A stretch of DNA of 64,000 bases from Apilactobacillus kunkeei. GTDB lineage: Bacteria; Bacillota; Bacilli; Lactobacillales; Lactobacillaceae. Where the stretch lies: NCBI RefSeq assembly GCF_005930975.1, contig NZ_VBSE01000043.1:174854-238853 (forward strand). The letters are read 5' to 3'. Shown one piece after another: positions 10,201-23,190 of the stretch; positions within the stretch are counted from its first letter, which is position 1; each line of letters starts with the position of its first letter. The position numbers were made by a program, and so were the translations under genes. Under the pieces are notes generated by a model. That model made no database searches and was not told the DNA's origin. It saw only the letters and a program-made list of their open reading frames with translations.

Positions 10201-11612
10201 TCAGTTGTAAAGTCTGATAAATGAAAACCGGGGTCAATAAATTCTTCAAATTGATCTAAGACGTTATTGTGTTGCATTCTAACGGCTGAAACTTCGATTA
10301 CCTTATCGTAAATAGCAGATAGACCTGTAGTTTCAATATCGAAAACAACGTAAGTAGCATCTGCTAAATCGCGGTCATCTTCGTTAAATGTAATTGGAAC
10401 TCCGTCATCCACTACATTAGCTTCAACACCATATAACATTTTAATGTCGTTTTTTTGTGCAGCAGTATAAGCAAAAGGAAAACCTTGAACAGCAGCGTGG
10501 TCGGTAATAGCCAATGCTGGGTGACCCCATTCTTTAGCTCTGGACACGTATTCTTCAATACTATTAGTTGCATCCATTTGACTCATCTTAGTGTGTAAAT
10601 GTAATTCAACACGTTTTTCTTCCGCGTCATCATGACGACCTTCATGGTGTAATGGATTAATGTCATAAGCATTCAATGTTAGTTCATGACTGTAGTTATC
10701 CTCTTGAATGCCACCACGAACTTTAATCCAATCTCCCTCTTGCAGTGCAGCAAAGTTCGCTTCATCGTTTTCGTTGTTAGAAAACTTCTTAACTTCGATT
10801 GATGATGAATAGTCTGTAATCTTTAAAATCATCAATTGACGACCAGATCTTAGTGAACGGATTTCCTTACTAAAGATGTGACCATTTACAATCACTAGTT
10901 TTTCTTCTTGGACGATATCAACTAGTTTGGTAACTTCTAAGTCATCCTTAATCTTCTTACCGATTTGAACTTTACCTTTTGGAACTGCGTTCTTTGAGTT
11001 CTTTTGACGTTTAGCAGATGATTCTTGGATAGCTTGCATCGCCTTTTGAGCTAGCTCAGCATCCTTCTTTTCTTTTTCAGCTTTAAAATCTTTGATTTTT
11101 TCTTGAGAAGCAGTTTCATCAACAAAAACAGAGATAGTAAAGTGCGGAAAACCTAAACGTTCGTACAAATCTTCAATTGGACTAACTGCTTTATCCACAA
11201 GAAAGTTCTTAACGATTTCGTTATCAGCACTAAGTTCGATTTTGTGATCAACAATCTTTGGAGCATCACGTCTTAATAGTTCATTTTTAATAGCATCAGT
11301 GATATCAGCATGTTTAACAATCCATTCCCAGTAATTGCCTAATTGCTTGTTATCAAATTGATTGTCGTTTGCTTTGATATTAATCTTAGTAGTAGCGATT
11401 TCATCAAAAGTCGCTTGCATACGACTATAAAAATCCAAGAAGACTTCGTAGCCCAAAATTCGTGGAAGTGTAAGGTGGAATTCCCAAATTTTGGAACGTT
11501 TGTGGATATCAATCTTCTCAATCTGACCGCCCTTAAAATTATCAGAATCAATTTGGTCTTTTAACTGTAATTGATTCAATAATTTTATAAATAATTCTTC
11601 TTGGTTAGACAA
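7287..11612 (-). CDS. polC: DNA polymerase III alpha subunit, PolC type
   Basis: Replicative polymerase of low-GC Gram-positives with built-in 3'-5' exonuclease. Order: N-terminal domain, OB fold (about 240-330), PHP domain ([15 protein letters not shown]), the DEDD exonuclease ([22 protein letters not shown]), the remaining PHP part, then the palm with PDIDLNFSG and the zinc knuckle CPNC...CPECG. The 1441 residues match PolC length. The start is TTG at 11612 with GGAGG upstream. It follows proS in the rseP-proS-polC string; hairpins flank both ends. Confidence 0.98.
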   Translation of the reverse strand: MSNQEELFIKLLNQLQLKDQIDSDNFKGGQIEKIDIHKRSKIWEFHLTLPRILGYEVFLDFYSRMQATFDEIATTKINIKANDNQFDNKQLGNYWEWIVKHADITDAIKNELLRRDAPKIVDHKIELSADNEIVKNFLVDKAVSPIEDLYERLGFPHFTISVFVDETASQEKIKDFKAEKEKKDAELAQKAMQAIQESSAKRQKNSKNAVPKGKVQIGKKIKDDLEVTKLVDIVQEEKLVIVNGHIFSKEIRSLRSGRQLMILKITDYSSSIEVKKFSNNENDEANFAALQEGDWIKVRGGIQEDNYSHELTLNAYDINPLHHEGRHDDAEEKRVELHLHTKMSQMDATNSIEEYVSRAKEWGHPALAITDHAAVQGFPFAYTAAQKNDIKMLYGVEANVVDDGVPITFNEDDRDLADATYVVFDIETTGLSAIYDKVIEVSAVRMQHNNVLDQFEEFIDPGFHLSDFTTELTSITDDMVKGSKSEEEVFKLFREFCGDSIVVGHNVTFDVGFMNVGYQRYGMEEIQNPIIDTLPLARFLYPNYKSYRLNTLAKKFDVALEHHHRAVYDAETTGHLNYLFIKDAEERYNITKVNQLNEHMSDNDAYKHARPFHAILMAQTQAGLKNMFKLVSLSNVEYFYRVPRIPRSVLEKYREGILVGSACANGEVFTAMLQKGKEEAKKKAEFYDYLEVQPSAAYQPMIDSELIHGKKHLQELVQNMVDMGHEMNKPVVATGDVHYMDPQDYIYRKILIHSQGGANPLNRQELPKVPFLTTDEMLSDFGYLGEDVSKEIVVDNTQKIANMVDDGIHPVLDRLYTPHMKGAEDEIRNSTMDMAHKLYGDPLPELIQARLDRELKSIIGNGFSVIYLIAKRLVAKSNKDGYLVGSRGSVGSSLVATMAGITEVNPLPPHYRCPNCKYSKFFTKGEYGSGYDLPHENCPECGTLMIGDGHNIPFETFLGFSGNKVPDIDLNFSGDYQPIAHNYLKVLFGENNVYRAGTIGTVADKTAYGYVKAYERDTQQTIRSAEIDRLSKGDTGVKRTTGQHPAGIIIVPDDMDIFDFTPIQYPADDQNAAWETTHFDFHSIHDNILKMDVLGHDDPTMIRMLQDLSGIDPQSIPMDDPGVMGLFSGTDTIGVTQDQIQSKTGTLGIPEFGTKFVRGMLEQTNPANFSQLLQISGLSHGTDVWLGNADELIKEGKATIANVIGCRDNIMTDLINWGLDSETSFQIMEYVRKGRGIKDEWQKKMHEANIPQWYIDSCLKIKYMFPRAHAAAYVLMALRVAYFKVYFPLVYYCAYFSVRADDFDIVSMCHGKEAVKSKMKEINDLGNDASAKDKNLLTVLELANEMIERGFEFEMVDLKRSDAEQWLIDGNKLIAPFRAIPGLGLNVAKQIVAAREDKEFISKEDLSKRGKVSKKLIEFMTENHIIDNLPDENQLSLFDMM

Positions 11613-11638
11613 TTTAATACCTCCATCCTAAGTCAGCT

Positions 11639-11671
11639 AAAAAAGGTCAGTCTCTTCAACTGACCCTTTTT
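11639..11671 (-). terminator. Terminator after proS
   Basis: Minus strand GGTCAGT-TGAAGAG-ACTGACC followed by T6, immediately after the proS stop. It lies 27 bases before polC, so polC is either transcribed by readthrough or has its own start. Confidence 0.9.
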
Positions 11672-14675
<3,004 letters not shown>

Positions 14676-14694
14676 TTAAATCACTCCTTTACAT

Positions 14695-15483
14695 CTAAAT
14701 AATGCCAAATAGGTGAAGAAGTGGCAAAACAAATAGTAAACTATCAAATCTATCTAAAATTCCACCATGTCCTGGTAAAATTTTTCCAGAATCTTTAACT
14801 TGGTAGTATCTCTTAAGAGCTGATTCAACTAAATCACCAAATTGACCAGCAATTGATAATACAAGAGTTACGATAACAGCAACAAGTAGTGATGTATGAC
14901 CAACAGAGAAGTAGTACATCCATGCAGTAGCAATGATAGTTGCTAATAATGATCCACAAATTGATCCTTCCCATGTCTTATTAGGACTTACATGTGGAGC
15001 TAGTTTGTGTTTACCGAATTGCTTACCAAAAATGTATGCACCTGAGTCGGTTAACCAAACGATAAATAACGCGTAGAACAATACTGCGATTCCAACATGT
15101 CTAGCAGCAATAAAGTAATGAAAGCCCATTCCAATATATAACATTGCTATTGTAATTACACCGGCATCATCAAATGAAAAAATGTTCTTAGTAACAACAT
15201 TTCTTAACATCAATAGCATTACTACTAAGTAGAATAAAAAGTTAACTGATAGAAATGATGGTAGATCATTGAACCAGTTACTTGGTGCAATTAATAATGT
15301 TACACCAATAAATGATAGAATTGCTTCTGGTGAAATCACTAACTTTTTCTTCATAATTAGTACTTCAGACATCGCAACAATTCCTAAAGCAATTGCTCCA
15401 ATTTGAATAAAAATGCCACCCAATAAAACTATTGGCACAAATAATAATAAGGCAATAATTGCCGTTAATACTCTTGTTTTCAT
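14695..15483 (-). CDS. cdsA: Phosphatidate cytidylyltransferase
   Basis: Makes CDP-diacylglycerol from phosphatidic acid and CTP, the branch point of phospholipid synthesis. A multi-pass membrane protein of 262 residues. The CDS signature is at the C terminus: SALKRYY...KDSGKILPGHGG...DRFDS. SPNKTWEGSICG is also conserved. It follows uppS by 15 bases and precedes rseP. Confidence 0.97.
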   Translation of the reverse strand: MKTRVLTAIIALLLFVPIVLLGGIFIQIGAIALGIVAMSEVLIMKKKLVISPEAILSFIGVTLLIAPSNWFNDLPSFLSVNFLFYLVVMLLMLRNVVTKNIFSFDDAGVITIAMLYIGMGFHYFIAARHVGIAVLFYALFIVWLTDSGAYIFGKQFGKHKLAPHVSPNKTWEGSICGSLLATIIATAWMYYFSVGHTSLLVAVIVTLVLSIAGQFGDLVESALKRYYQVKDSGKILPGHGGILDRFDSLLFVLPLLHLFGII

Positions 15484-15498
15484 AATAATCTCCTAATG

Positions 15499-16257
15499 TT
15501 ACTTGTTTTTTAATCCCCCAAAACGACGATGACGTCCTTGGAACTTAGCAATACAATTCATTAAATCTTCTTTAGTGTAGTCAGGCCACTTAGTGTCGTC
15601 AAATACAAATTCACTGTATGCAACTTGCCATAATAAGAAGTTAGATAATCTTTCTTCCCCACTTGTTCTAATTAATAAATCTGGGTTAGAAAATTCACCA
15701 AGTGATGAGGTCATTAGATTATCACTAACGACGTCCTTATTAATGTCGTCGACGTTTAAACTACCATCAGATACCTTTTGAGCAATCTTTTGAACTGCGG
15801 TAACGATTTCGTCTTGGCTTCCATAGTTTAAAGCAAAGTTTAAAATCATTCCATCGCATTCCTTGGTATCCTCGATGGCATCATTGATAGCTTTTTGTGT
15901 AGATTTAGGTAATTGATCTACATATCCCATCACGTTAACTTTAACGTTATTTTTTACTAAATCAGGTACAAAAGTAGAGAAGAATTTCTCTGGTAAGTCC
16001 ATCAAGTAGTTAACTTCTTGATCCGGACGTTTCCAGTTTTCGGTAGAAAAGGCGTACAAAGTTAATGCCTTCACACCTAAATCACTAGCTGCTTTTGTAA
16101 TGTCCTTTACCACATTCATTCCCTTTTTATGTCCAGCAATTCTTGGCAAATGTCTTTGTTGGGCCCATCTTCCATTTCCATCCATGATAATGGCAATATG
16201 TTTGGGAATATTATTGTAGTCAAGTTCTGTGGTAGTTTTTTTCTTAAACTTAAACAT
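15499..16257 (-). CDS. uppS: Undecaprenyl diphosphate synthase
   Basis: Cis-prenyltransferase producing the C55 lipid carrier for cell-wall synthesis. HIAIIMDGNGRWAQQR carries the catalytic Asp, ALTLYAFSTENW is the second conserved region, and RTSGEERLSNFLLWQ plus AYSEFVF close the substrate site. I choose ATG 16257 (MFKFKKK..., 252 residues) because AGGCGAGG precedes it; the open frame upstream encodes the terminator hairpin. First of the uppS-cdsA-rseP-proS series. Confidence 0.97.
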   Translation of the reverse strand: MFKFKKKTTTELDYNNIPKHIAIIMDGNGRWAQQRHLPRIAGHKKGMNVVKDITKAASDLGVKALTLYAFSTENWKRPDQEVNYLMDLPEKFFSTFVPDLVKNNVKVNVMGYVDQLPKSTQKAINDAIEDTKECDGMILNFALNYGSQDEIVTAVQKIAQKVSDGSLNVDDINKDVVSDNLMTSSLGEFSNPDLLIRTSGEERLSNFLLWQVAYSEFVFDDTKWPDYTKEDLMNCIAKFQGRHRRFGGLKNK

Positions 16258-16278
16258 ATATACCTCGCCTATTAATAC

Positions 16279-16307
16279 AAATAAAGGATGAGAAACAATC
16301 CTCATCC
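16279..16307 (-). terminator. Probable terminator between the unknown gene and uppS
   Basis: Minus strand GGATGAG-GATTGTTT-CTCATCC followed by TTTATTTG. The T-tract is interrupted, so termination may be partial. Confidence 0.65.
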
Positions 16308-16325
16308 CACATTTGTAAAGTTATT

Positions 16326-16724
16326 TTATTGGATTAATCTCCATTCGCCACGTTTAGCTTCTACTAAAGTTTCGAAATATTTTAATAATTGGTTAGCGTC
16401 GTTTGGACTATGTTCACCTAAAAGATTTAATCCTTCACCCGTAGGAATTGGATCACTTAAATCTGTAATTTCAGTTTCATTTTCAATTGTTGCTTCAGTA
16501 AACGCAACAATCCAATCATCTTCGATTAATTGTGAAACCACAAAAAAGATGTTGAAATCGTCTGTAACATATACCGGCATAACATAGATTCCATCTTGAA
16601 TTTCTTCAAGTTGATTACCATTGTAAGACAATGCTTGCTTGGTATCATCGTTCATACTTTCAGATAGTTTGAAAACCATCTTATTGAATTCCTCTGTACC
16701 TGGTGTAACTTCTTGTTCTTGCAT
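16326..16724 (-). CDS. Hypothetical protein between frr and uppS
   Basis: A 132-residue, acidic, soluble protein that I do not recognise. It starts MQEQEVTPGTEEFNKM after a good AAGGAG site. It has no signal peptide or membrane segment. A hydrophobic core is visible (IYVMPVYVTDD, IFFVVSQLIEDDWIVAF), suggesting a small alpha/beta domain. It lies 22 bases after frr in the same direction, so it is probably co-transcribed with pyrH-frr. Codon use looks like its neighbours. Function unknown. Confidence 0.75.
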   Translation of the reverse strand: MQEQEVTPGTEEFNKMVFKLSESMNDDTKQALSYNGNQLEEIQDGIYVMPVYVTDDFNIFFVVSQLIEDDWIVAFTEATIENETEITDLSDPIPTGEGLNLLGEHSPNDANQLLKYFETLVEAKRGEWRLIQ

Positions 16725-16746
16725 GGTGACATCTCCTTTTATTAAT

Positions 16747-17310
16747 TTATCCGTTTAGTACTTCCTTTTCTTTGGCAGCAATAACGTCATCTAAATCTTT
16801 GATTTGTGAATCTGTCAACTTTTGCACCTTGTCTTCTAATGCGTGAGTTTCGTCATCTGTAAAGTCATCATTCTTGTTACCCTTCTTTACAGCGTCCATA
16901 GCTTCACGACGAACATTTCTAATAGCAACTTTACCTTGTTCACCGGCAGCCTTAACCTTCTTAGAGATTTCTTTTCTACGTTCTTCAGTTAGTTGTGGAA
17001 CAACTAAACGGATGTTATCACCATCATTAGCTGGGTTAATACCAATATCAGCTTCAAGGATTCCCTTTTCAATATCATCTAAAGCTGACTTATCATATGG
17101 AGTTACCATAATAACTCTAGCCTCAGGGACAGTGATTGAAGCAATTTGGTTTAATGGTGTTGGTGCACCATAGTAGTTAGCAGTAACACCGTTTAAAAGA
17201 CTAGCGTTAGCTCGACCTGCTCTAATACTTGCTAATTCTTGTCTTAATGATGCAATTGACTTTTGCATCTTGTCTTTTGCTGTATCTAAAATTTCATTTT
17301 GAGTTGCCAT
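16747..17310 (-). CDS. frr: Ribosome recycling factor
   Basis: With EF-G, splits the post-termination ribosome. A 187-residue protein with the family core SIRAGRANASLLNG, VTPYDKSAL and RRKEISKKVKAAGE. ATG start. It begins three bases after the pyrH stop codon, the conserved pyrH-frr pair, so translation is likely coupled. Confidence 0.98.
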   Translation of the reverse strand: MATQNEILDTAKDKMQKSIASLRQELASIRAGRANASLLNGVTANYYGAPTPLNQIASITVPEARVIMVTPYDKSALDDIEKGILEADIGINPANDGDNIRLVVPQLTEERRKEISKKVKAAGEQGKVAIRNVRREAMDAVKKGNKNDDFTDDETHALEDKVQKLTDSQIKDLDDVIAAKEKEVLNG

Positions 17311-17313
17311 ACT

Positions 17314-18060
<747 letters not shown>

Positions 18061-18068
18061 TTAATTTA

Positions 18069-18077
18069 ATTTTAGCA
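18069..18077 (-). promoter_or_regulatory. Extended -10 promoter element before pyrH
   Basis: Minus-strand TGCTAAAAT about 33 bases before the pyrH start and downstream of the tsf terminator. No strong -35 is visible. Confidence 0.55.
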
Positions 18078-18133
18078 TAATATGAAATTGAAAAACAGTT
18101 TATAACTGCAATTATTTAATTATAAATATGTAT

Positions 18134-18163
18134 AAAAAAAGGATACGAATCCGTATCCTTTTT
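18134..18163 (-). terminator. Terminator after tsf
   Basis: AAAAAGGATACG-GATT-CGTATCCTTTTTTT on the minus strand, a near-perfect hairpin with a T-run right after the tsf stop; it could also work on the other strand. Confidence 0.93.
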
Positions 18164-18169
18164 CATTAA

Positions 18170-19045
18170 TTATTTGATTTGTGAGTTAACTTCATCAGCA
18201 AAGTTAGTTTCTTCTTTTTCAATACCTTCACCGACTTCGTAGCGAACAAAGGCTTTTAGTTGACCGCCGTTTTCCTTAACATATTCAGCAACAGTCTTGT
18301 CTGAGTCCATAACGAATTCTTGGTCAGCTAAACTAATTTCAGAAAGGAACTTGTTTAGACGACCTTCAACCATCTTTTCAACGATGTTTTCAGGCTTGCC
18401 TTCTTGTAGGGCTTCCTTCTTTAGTTCTTCTCTTTCAGCTTCTAGTCTGTCTTGAGGAACATCGTTTCTGTCTAGGTATTCTGGCTTAGTAGCAGCAATG
18501 TGCATTGCAACGTGCTTAGCAACAGTTTCGTCAACACCTTGAATTTGAACTAAGGCACCAATTAGTCCTTGGTTGTGTAGGTAGTGACCAAAGCTTTCGT
18601 CATCGTTCTTAGTTAAAACAACGAAACGACGTAGAGTGATCTTTTCACCAGTAATTTGAGTAGTGTTGATGATCTTGTCGTTAATAGTTTCACCATCAAC
18701 GTCAAGTGCCAAAGCAGCTTCAACATCAGCTGGCTTAGCTTCAACAATCTTAGCTGCGATTAAATCAATTAGGTTCTTGAAGTCATCGTTACCTGAAACG
18801 AAGTCAGTTTCAGCGTTAACTTCAACGATAGCAGCATCATTACCGTGAGTAACAACACGAGTTAAACCAGCAGCGGCAACACGGTCACTCTTCTTTTCAG
18901 CTTTTGCGATACCCTTTTCACGTAAGTATTCTAGAGCTTTCTTTTCGTCACCATCTGAAGCAACTAAAGCTTTCTTAGCATCCATCATACCTACACTTGT
19001 CTTTTCACGTAATTCTTTTACTTGAGCAGCAGTAATCTTTGCCAT
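18170..19045 (-). CDS. tsf: Elongation factor Ts
   Basis: Nucleotide exchange factor for EF-Tu. N-terminal UBA-like domain ([19 protein letters not shown]) followed by the core with [11 protein letters not shown] and [11 protein letters not shown]. 291 residues. ATG with GGAGG upstream. It follows rpsB but the two are separated by a strong hairpin (19072-19125), which should adjust the tsf to rpsB ratio. Confidence 0.98.
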   Translation of the reverse strand: MAKITAAQVKELREKTSVGMMDAKKALVASDGDEKKALEYLREKGIAKAEKKSDRVAAAGLTRVVTHGNDAAIVEVNAETDFVSGNDDFKNLIDLIAAKIVEAKPADVEAALALDVDGETINDKIINTTQITGEKITLRRFVVLTKNDDESFGHYLHNQGLIGALVQIQGVDETVAKHVAMHIAATKPEYLDRNDVPQDRLEAEREELKKEALQEGKPENIVEKMVEGRLNKFLSEISLADQEFVMDSDKTVAEYVKENGGQLKAFVRYEVGEGIEKEETNFADEVNSQIK

Positions 19046-19071
19046 TGTTATGGCCTCCTTAAGTTTTATAT

Positions 19072-19125
19072 TAAAAAAGGCCGACTCATCCCAGGCCTTA
19101 TCGGTCCAAAAACATGAGTCAGCCT
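19072..19125 (-). terminator. Terminator/attenuator hairpin between rpsB and tsf
   Basis: Minus strand AGGCTGACTCAT and ATGAGTCGGCCT pair over 12 bases (one G-U) around a 24-base loop, followed by T6. It would end most rpsB transcripts while allowing some readthrough into tsf. Confidence 0.85.
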
Positions 19126-19158
19126 AAGTGTTCAAACAAAATCAATATTTAAAAAATA

Positions 19159-19905
19159 TTACTTGTCTTCACTTTCATTTTCATCTTTAGTGTCTTCGAA
19201 TGTGCTTTCGCTAACATTTTCTTCACCTTGGTTACCTTCAATGATAGCGTCAGCCATCTTAGCAGTAATTAGACGAACGGCACGAATAGCGTCATCGTTT
19301 GATGGGATAATAACATCAACGTCATCTGGATCAGTGTTAGTATCAACCATAGCAACGATAGGAATGTTTAACTTGTGAGCTTCGTGAACAGCAATTTGTT
19401 CTTTACGAGGGTCAACGATGAACATAACATCTGGAATCTTAGGCATGTCTTCGATACCACCAAGGAATTTTTCAAGCTTGTCAGTCTTCTTCTTTAGAAG
19501 AGCAACTTCCTTCTTAGGTAGTCTTTCGAAAGTACCATCTTCAGCCATCTTCTTAAGATCCTTTAGGTACTTGATACGACTTTGGATAGTGTCCCAGTTA
19601 GTTAAAGTTCCACCTAACCAACGGTGGTTAACGTAGAATTGACCTGCACGTACAGCTTCTTCTTGGATTGAGTCTTGAGCTTGCTTCTTAGTACCAACAA
19701 ATAGTACAGTAGCGCCCTTAGCAGCTTCATCCTTCATAAAGTTGTATGCTGAATCAATCATCTTAACAGTCTTTTGTAAGTCGATGATGTAGATTCCGTT
19801 ACGTTGGGTAAAGATGTATTTCTTCATCTTAGGGTTCCAACGACGAGTTTGGTGACCGAAGTGGACACCAGCTTCTAGTAATTGTTTCATAGAAATAACA
19901 GCCAT
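19159..19905 (-). CDS. rpsB: 30S ribosomal protein S2
   Basis: Small-subunit protein S2. Start [25 protein letters not shown] is strongly conserved; [14 protein letters not shown] FVGTKKQAQ and [11 protein letters not shown] follow. 248 residues with an acidic C-terminal tail. ATG with GGAGG upstream. It has a promoter at 20028-20056 and a leader of about 115 bases. Confidence 0.98.
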   Translation of the reverse strand: MAVISMKQLLEAGVHFGHQTRRWNPKMKKYIFTQRNGIYIIDLQKTVKMIDSAYNFMKDEAAKGATVLFVGTKKQAQDSIQEEAVRAGQFYVNHRWLGGTLTNWDTIQSRIKYLKDLKKMAEDGTFERLPKKEVALLKKKTDKLEKFLGGIEDMPKIPDVMFIVDPRKEQIAVHEAHKLNIPIVAMVDTNTDPDDVDVIIPSNDDAIRAVRLITAKMADAIIEGNQGEENVSESTFEDTKDENESEDK

Positions 19906-19949
19906 GTTAATAGCCCTCCAAAAATAGTTTTTTCCTCCCCGTCAATCTA

Positions 19950-19990
19950 TCAATTCAGAAACTATCAATCGATAGCACTATCTGAGTTGT
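19950..19990 (-). promoter_or_regulatory. Structured rpsB leader (candidate S2 autoregulatory element)
   Basis: The leader contains the hairpin CTATC-GATT-GATAG (minus strand), enclosed by TCAGA...TCTGA. Leaders of rpsB are autoregulated by S2 in several bacteria, but I cannot match this one to a described motif. Confidence 0.4.
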
Positions 19991-20027
19991 CATGACAGGT
20001 GTGAATTGGTAATAAATACCGAATATT

Positions 20028-20056
20028 ATTGTATATTAAACTCCAATATTTATCAA
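20028..20056 (-). promoter_or_regulatory. Sigma-A promoter of rpsB
   Basis: TTGATA (20051-20056), 17-base spacer, TACAAT (20028-20033) on the minus strand, starting nine bases after the D-lactate dehydrogenase stop codon. Confidence 0.8.
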
Positions 20057-20064
20057 GCTAAATA

Positions 20065-21063
20065 TTACAATTTAACAATCTTATCTGATTTACCTGTGTT
20101 GATTAGGTCTCTGTTAGCATCCAATGATAGAGTAACCATGTTTCTAACCGCTGTTTCAGTGTAGAAAGCAATGTGTGGAGTAATCAAAACATTGTCTCTG
20201 CTCATTAGGTTCTTTAGACGATCATCTGAGATATCATCGAAACTATCAAAGTTAACATTGAAGACACCTACTTCTGATTCATAAGTATCCAAAGCAGCAC
20301 CTGCTAGTTTACCTGAATCTAATGCCTTGATTAACGCGTCAGTATCAATTAGTGAACCACGAGCAGCGTTAATAATGTATGAACCATCTTTCATTTCTGA
20401 TAAAGTCTTGTCGTTTACCATGTGTTCATTTTCCTTAACGGCTGGTGCGTGAAGTGAAATGATATCAGCTTGTTTGTATAAATCGTCTGGAGTATCAACG
20501 TAGATACCTTGTTTTTCTAGTTCAGGGTTTCTAAATGGATCATATGCAATCACTTTTGCGCCGAATCCACGACAGATATCAACTAATACGTGACCAATAC
20601 GACCTGTTCCGAAAACACCAACAGTCTTTGAATTTAATTCTTGACCGATTTCAGGTGCCCATCTTAAGTCACCTGAACGTTGCTTGTCTTCAAAACGTTT
20701 TGTATTTCTTAGTAATCTCATAATTTCAGTAATTGCTAGTTCAGCAATTGCATTTGGAGAATATGCTGGAACATTTGTTACAGTAATCCCATTTGCTTTT
20801 GCAGCATCAGCATCAACGTTGTCTACACCAACGTTTCTTAGTGATAGATACTTAATGTTAAAGCTACCTAATTTATCTAAAATTTCTTTCGTGTATGGTT
20901 TTTGTTGGTAAGCAACCACACCATCAAATCCATTGGCTTCTTCAACAGTTGATGAATCAAGTAATTTAGTTTCAACCTTTACTTCTACTTCCGGATTTTT
21001 TTGTTCCCATTCTTTTAAATATGGCATTTCATCATTTCTGATTCCATAAGCAATAATTTTCAA
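20065..21063 (-). CDS. ldhD: D-lactate dehydrogenase
   Basis: NAD-dependent reduction of pyruvate to D-lactate, a main fermentation end step. D-2-hydroxyacid dehydrogenase family: GVFGTGRIGHVLVDI (nucleotide-binding loop), INAARGSLID with the substrate Arg, DTYESEVGVF with the catalytic Glu and LITPHIAFYT with the catalytic His. I choose TTG 21063 (332 residues, LKIIAYGIRNDE...) because GGAGG lies eight bases upstream and this matches the usual MKIIAYGIR start. It could act on other 2-oxoacids. Confidence 0.93.
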   Translation of the reverse strand: MKIIAYGIRNDEMPYLKEWEQKNPEVEVKVETKLLDSSTVEEANGFDGVVAYQQKPYTKEILDKLGSFNIKYLSLRNVGVDNVDADAAKANGITVTNVPAYSPNAIAELAITEIMRLLRNTKRFEDKQRSGDLRWAPEIGQELNSKTVGVFGTGRIGHVLVDICRGFGAKVIAYDPFRNPELEKQGIYVDTPDDLYKQADIISLHAPAVKENEHMVNDKTLSEMKDGSYIINAARGSLIDTDALIKALDSGKLAGAALDTYESEVGVFNVNFDSFDDISDDRLKNLMSRDNVLITPHIAFYTETAVRNMVTLSLDANRDLINTGKSDKIVKL

Positions 21064-21099
21064 TACAAAAACCTCCAAATATTCATCGTTACGGTTAGA

Positions 21100-21108
21100 A
21101 TTATAACA
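21100..21108 (-). promoter_or_regulatory. Extended -10 promoter element of ldhD
   Basis: Minus-strand TGTTATAAT about 37 bases upstream of the TTG start; the -35 is weak. Gives ldhD its own promoter despite the upstream genes. Confidence 0.6.
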
Positions 21109-21122
21109 CTTTACATCGTATC

Positions 21123-21407
21123 TTAAAGACTTAGGCCGTATTTAGCTAACTTTACCCCATTTTCATTTAGGTATTCTAACTTCTTGGCTCTACTTTGATG
21201 CTTAAAATGATACTCGGCACTCAAAGCATCATGTTTATTGTCAAAACTTTCGGAATATATCATTTCGACGGGCAAATGATTGCGGGTGTACTTAGCACCC
21301 TTTCCGCTTTGGTGTTGTTCTAATCGATGCTTCAAATCAGTCGTGTACCCTCCATATAATGAATCATCCCCACACTTTAAAACATACATATAAAACTTAT
21401 TCTCCAT
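21123..21407 (-). CDS. GIY-YIG nuclease superfamily protein (YhbQ/YazA type)
   Basis: A 94-residue single-domain GIY-YIG protein: FYMYVLKCGDDSLYGGYT holds the two strands of the motif, followed by LEQHQSGKGAKYTRN and a Glu-containing helix (SAEYHFKHQ). This subfamily is widespread in Firmicutes next to the tRNA methylase gene; its physiological substrate is uncertain. The start codon overlaps the end of the upstream methyltransferase by 11 bases, so the two are translationally coupled. Confidence 0.92.
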   Translation of the reverse strand: MENKFYMYVLKCGDDSLYGGYTTDLKHRLEQHQSGKGAKYTRNHLPVEMIYSESFDNKHDALSAEYHFKHQSRAKKLEYLNENGVKLAKYGLSL

Positions 21408-22149
21408 ATAAAATCTTCCTTACAAAATCTGTATATTCGTTTGAATTGTCCTTATAAACAAAAATTGGTGGTAGTACCTTAGTTCCACCATTCTTTCCCG
21501 CTTTAATTCCTTCAACTAGAATCATGTTTGATTCTTTTCCCTCACGTGGATAAATGTATTGAATTCTTTTTGGCATTACGTTGTGAGATTGCATGGCATC
21601 AAATAGTTCTAGCATGCGATCAGGACGGTAAACAAAGAACGCTTTAGCGTTGGTCTTTAAAAGTCCCTCACACACGGTTAGGATTTTATCTAGATTAGTT
21701 GTGATTTCATGTCTAGCGATTGCTAAATATGGATTTGGATTTTTCTTACTGTCCTCTAAATCAGGAAAATAAGGTGGGTTACAAGTTATCACGTCAACAG
21801 AATCCTTTTCCACATAATCAAATGTATTATCAAGGTCATCATTTATAACGGTCAACTTGTCATCTAAGTTATTTAGACTAACACTGCGTTTTGCCATGTC
21901 AGCCAGTTTGTCTTGTAGTTCGATTTCGTAAATATGTCCATTGGTTTTATGTGACATAAATAACCCAACTGCACCATTGCCAGCACACAAATCGATAGTC
22001 TTTGAAGCACTCTTCTTGGGCAATCTAGCAAAGTCTGCTAAAAGCACAGCATCCAAAGAGAATGAGAACACTTCAGGATTTTGAATTATCTTTATATCAT
22101 TACTATATAGTTGATCTATTCTTTCGTTTTCCTTTAAAACATCGTCCAC
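21397..22149 (-). CDS. TrmN6-like N6-adenine methyltransferase (YabB family)
   Basis: A 250-residue SAM-dependent methyltransferase. Seen: the SAM-binding loop TIDLCAGNGAVGL and the catalytic NPPYF motif of N6-adenine methylases. E. coli TrmN6 modifies A37 of tRNA1(Val); the Gram-positive YabB homologues sit beside a GIY-YIG gene as here, but their target is inferred. ATG start; divergent from plsC. Confidence 0.9.
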   Translation of the reverse strand: MDDVLKENERIDQLYSNDIKIIQNPEVFSFSLDAVLLADFARLPKKSASKTIDLCAGNGAVGLFMSHKTNGHIYEIELQDKLADMAKRSVSLNNLDDKLTVINDDLDNTFDYVEKDSVDVITCNPPYFPDLEDSKKNPNPYLAIARHEITTNLDKILTVCEGLLKTNAKAFFVYRPDRMLELFDAMQSHNVMPKRIQYIYPREGKESNMILVEGIKAGKNGGTKVLPPIFVYKDNSNEYTDFVRKILYGE

Positions 22150-22235
22150 TTGAATATTCCACCTTATTTTTTTCTTGCATAAATCAATAATAATAGAATA
22201 CTATTAAATAATAAAGTACGAGAGGAGTTTATTTA

Positions 22236-22859
22236 ATGTATTCTTTTTTAAAGTTCTTATGTAGAATCATTTTATATCCAATTAACGGAATGCCTAAGTT
22301 TGAAAATAAACAAAGAATTCCGGAAGGCAATTACATATTAGTTGCACCGCACCGTACATGGTTTGATCCATTGTACTTTGCCCTAGCAGCAAGTCCTAAA
22401 GAATTTGCTTTCATCGCTAAAAAGGAACTATTCAAAAATCCACTTTTAGCATACGTATTAAGACATGCAAACGTATTAAGTGTTGATCGTGAAAATCCTG
22501 GTCCATCAGTAATTAAGGAACCTGTTAAGATTCTTCAAAACACTGATAAGTCACTAATCATTTTCCCTTCAGGAACTAGACATTCTCAGGCTCTAAAAGG
22601 TGGCGCTACTTTGATCGCCAAGCTTTCTAAAGCACCTTTACTTCCTGCTGTTTACCAAGGTCCACTTACATTTAAGAGTTTGTTCTCACGTAAGAAAGCT
22701 GTCATCAACTTTGGTGATCCTATTTACTTGGACAAATCAATTAAGCTAAACGAAGAAGGTCAAAAAGCAGTCGAACAGCAAATGCAAGATGCTTTCGATA
22801 AATTAGATAAAGAAATTAATCCTGACTTTAAGTACGTTGATCCTTCATCAAAAAAATAA
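22236..22859 (+). CDS. plsC: 1-acyl-sn-glycerol-3-phosphate acyltransferase
   Basis: Adds the second acyl chain to lysophosphatidic acid. The HX4D motif is HRTWFD (residues 39-44), and FPSGTRH corresponds to the family's FPEGTRS block, with Ser in place of the usual Glu. A short hydrophobic N-terminal segment suggests peripheral membrane attachment. 207 residues. ATG with GAGGAG upstream; a bidirectional terminator follows. A plus-strand gene among minus-strand neighbours. Confidence 0.92.
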   Translation: MYSFLKFLCRIILYPINGMPKFENKQRIPEGNYILVAPHRTWFDPLYFALAASPKEFAFIAKKELFKNPLLAYVLRHANVLSVDRENPGPSVIKEPVKILQNTDKSLIIFPSGTRHSQALKGGATLIAKLSKAPLLPAVYQGPLTFKSLFSRKKAVINFGDPIYLDKSIKLNEEGQKAVEQQMQDAFDKLDKEINPDFKYVDPSSKK

Positions 22860-22864
22860 GCAAT

Positions 22865-22899
22865 AAAAAAAGACTTAATCTTTGAATTAAGTCTTTTTT
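22865..22899. terminator. Bidirectional terminator between plsC and the UPF0154 gene
   Basis: AAAAAAGACTTAAT...ATTAAGTCTTTTTT, serving the convergent plsC (plus) and UPF0154 (minus) genes. Confidence 0.93.
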
Positions 22900-22901
22900 A
22901 T

Positions 22902-23120
22902 TTATTTGGCGTTAGCCTTCATACTGTTCATCATTTGATTTAACTTCTTAGCTGAAGGTTTTTGACCCATTTGTAGCATCATTGCTCTTAATTGATCCTT
23001 GTTAATTGGGGGATTATCTTTAAGATATTTTTCCATGTACTTACGTGCCATGAAGAATCCACCGATCAAACCTACGATTAAAGCTAAAAGAATTAGGATA
23101 ATCCATAAGAATGTTGACAT
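22902..23120 (-). CDS. UPF0154 (YneF) small membrane protein
   Basis: A 72-residue protein with one N-terminal membrane helix (LWIILILLALIVGLIGGFF) followed by the conserved cytoplasmic part MARKYMEKYLKDNPPIN, then QLRAMMLQMGQKPSAKK. This is the UPF0154/YneF family, widespread in Firmicutes and of unknown function. It is preceded by GGAGG and follows the ynzC-like gene, as in Bacillus. Confidence 0.92.
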   Translation of the reverse strand: MSTFLWIILILLALIVGLIGGFFMARKYMEKYLKDNPPINKDQLRAMMLQMGQKPSAKKLNQMMNSMKANAK

Positions 23121-23190
23121 AATTCTTCCTCCTCCCGTTAGTTACTAATATTAATTTTACACAACTTAATTATTAAATTCAAAAAAAGTT

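Noticed and set aside
22236..22859. plsC as a foreign insertion because it is on the opposite strand
   Set aside because: It is next to the tRNA methylase, UPF0154 and DUF896 genes in an arrangement usual for lactobacilli, with similar codon use.
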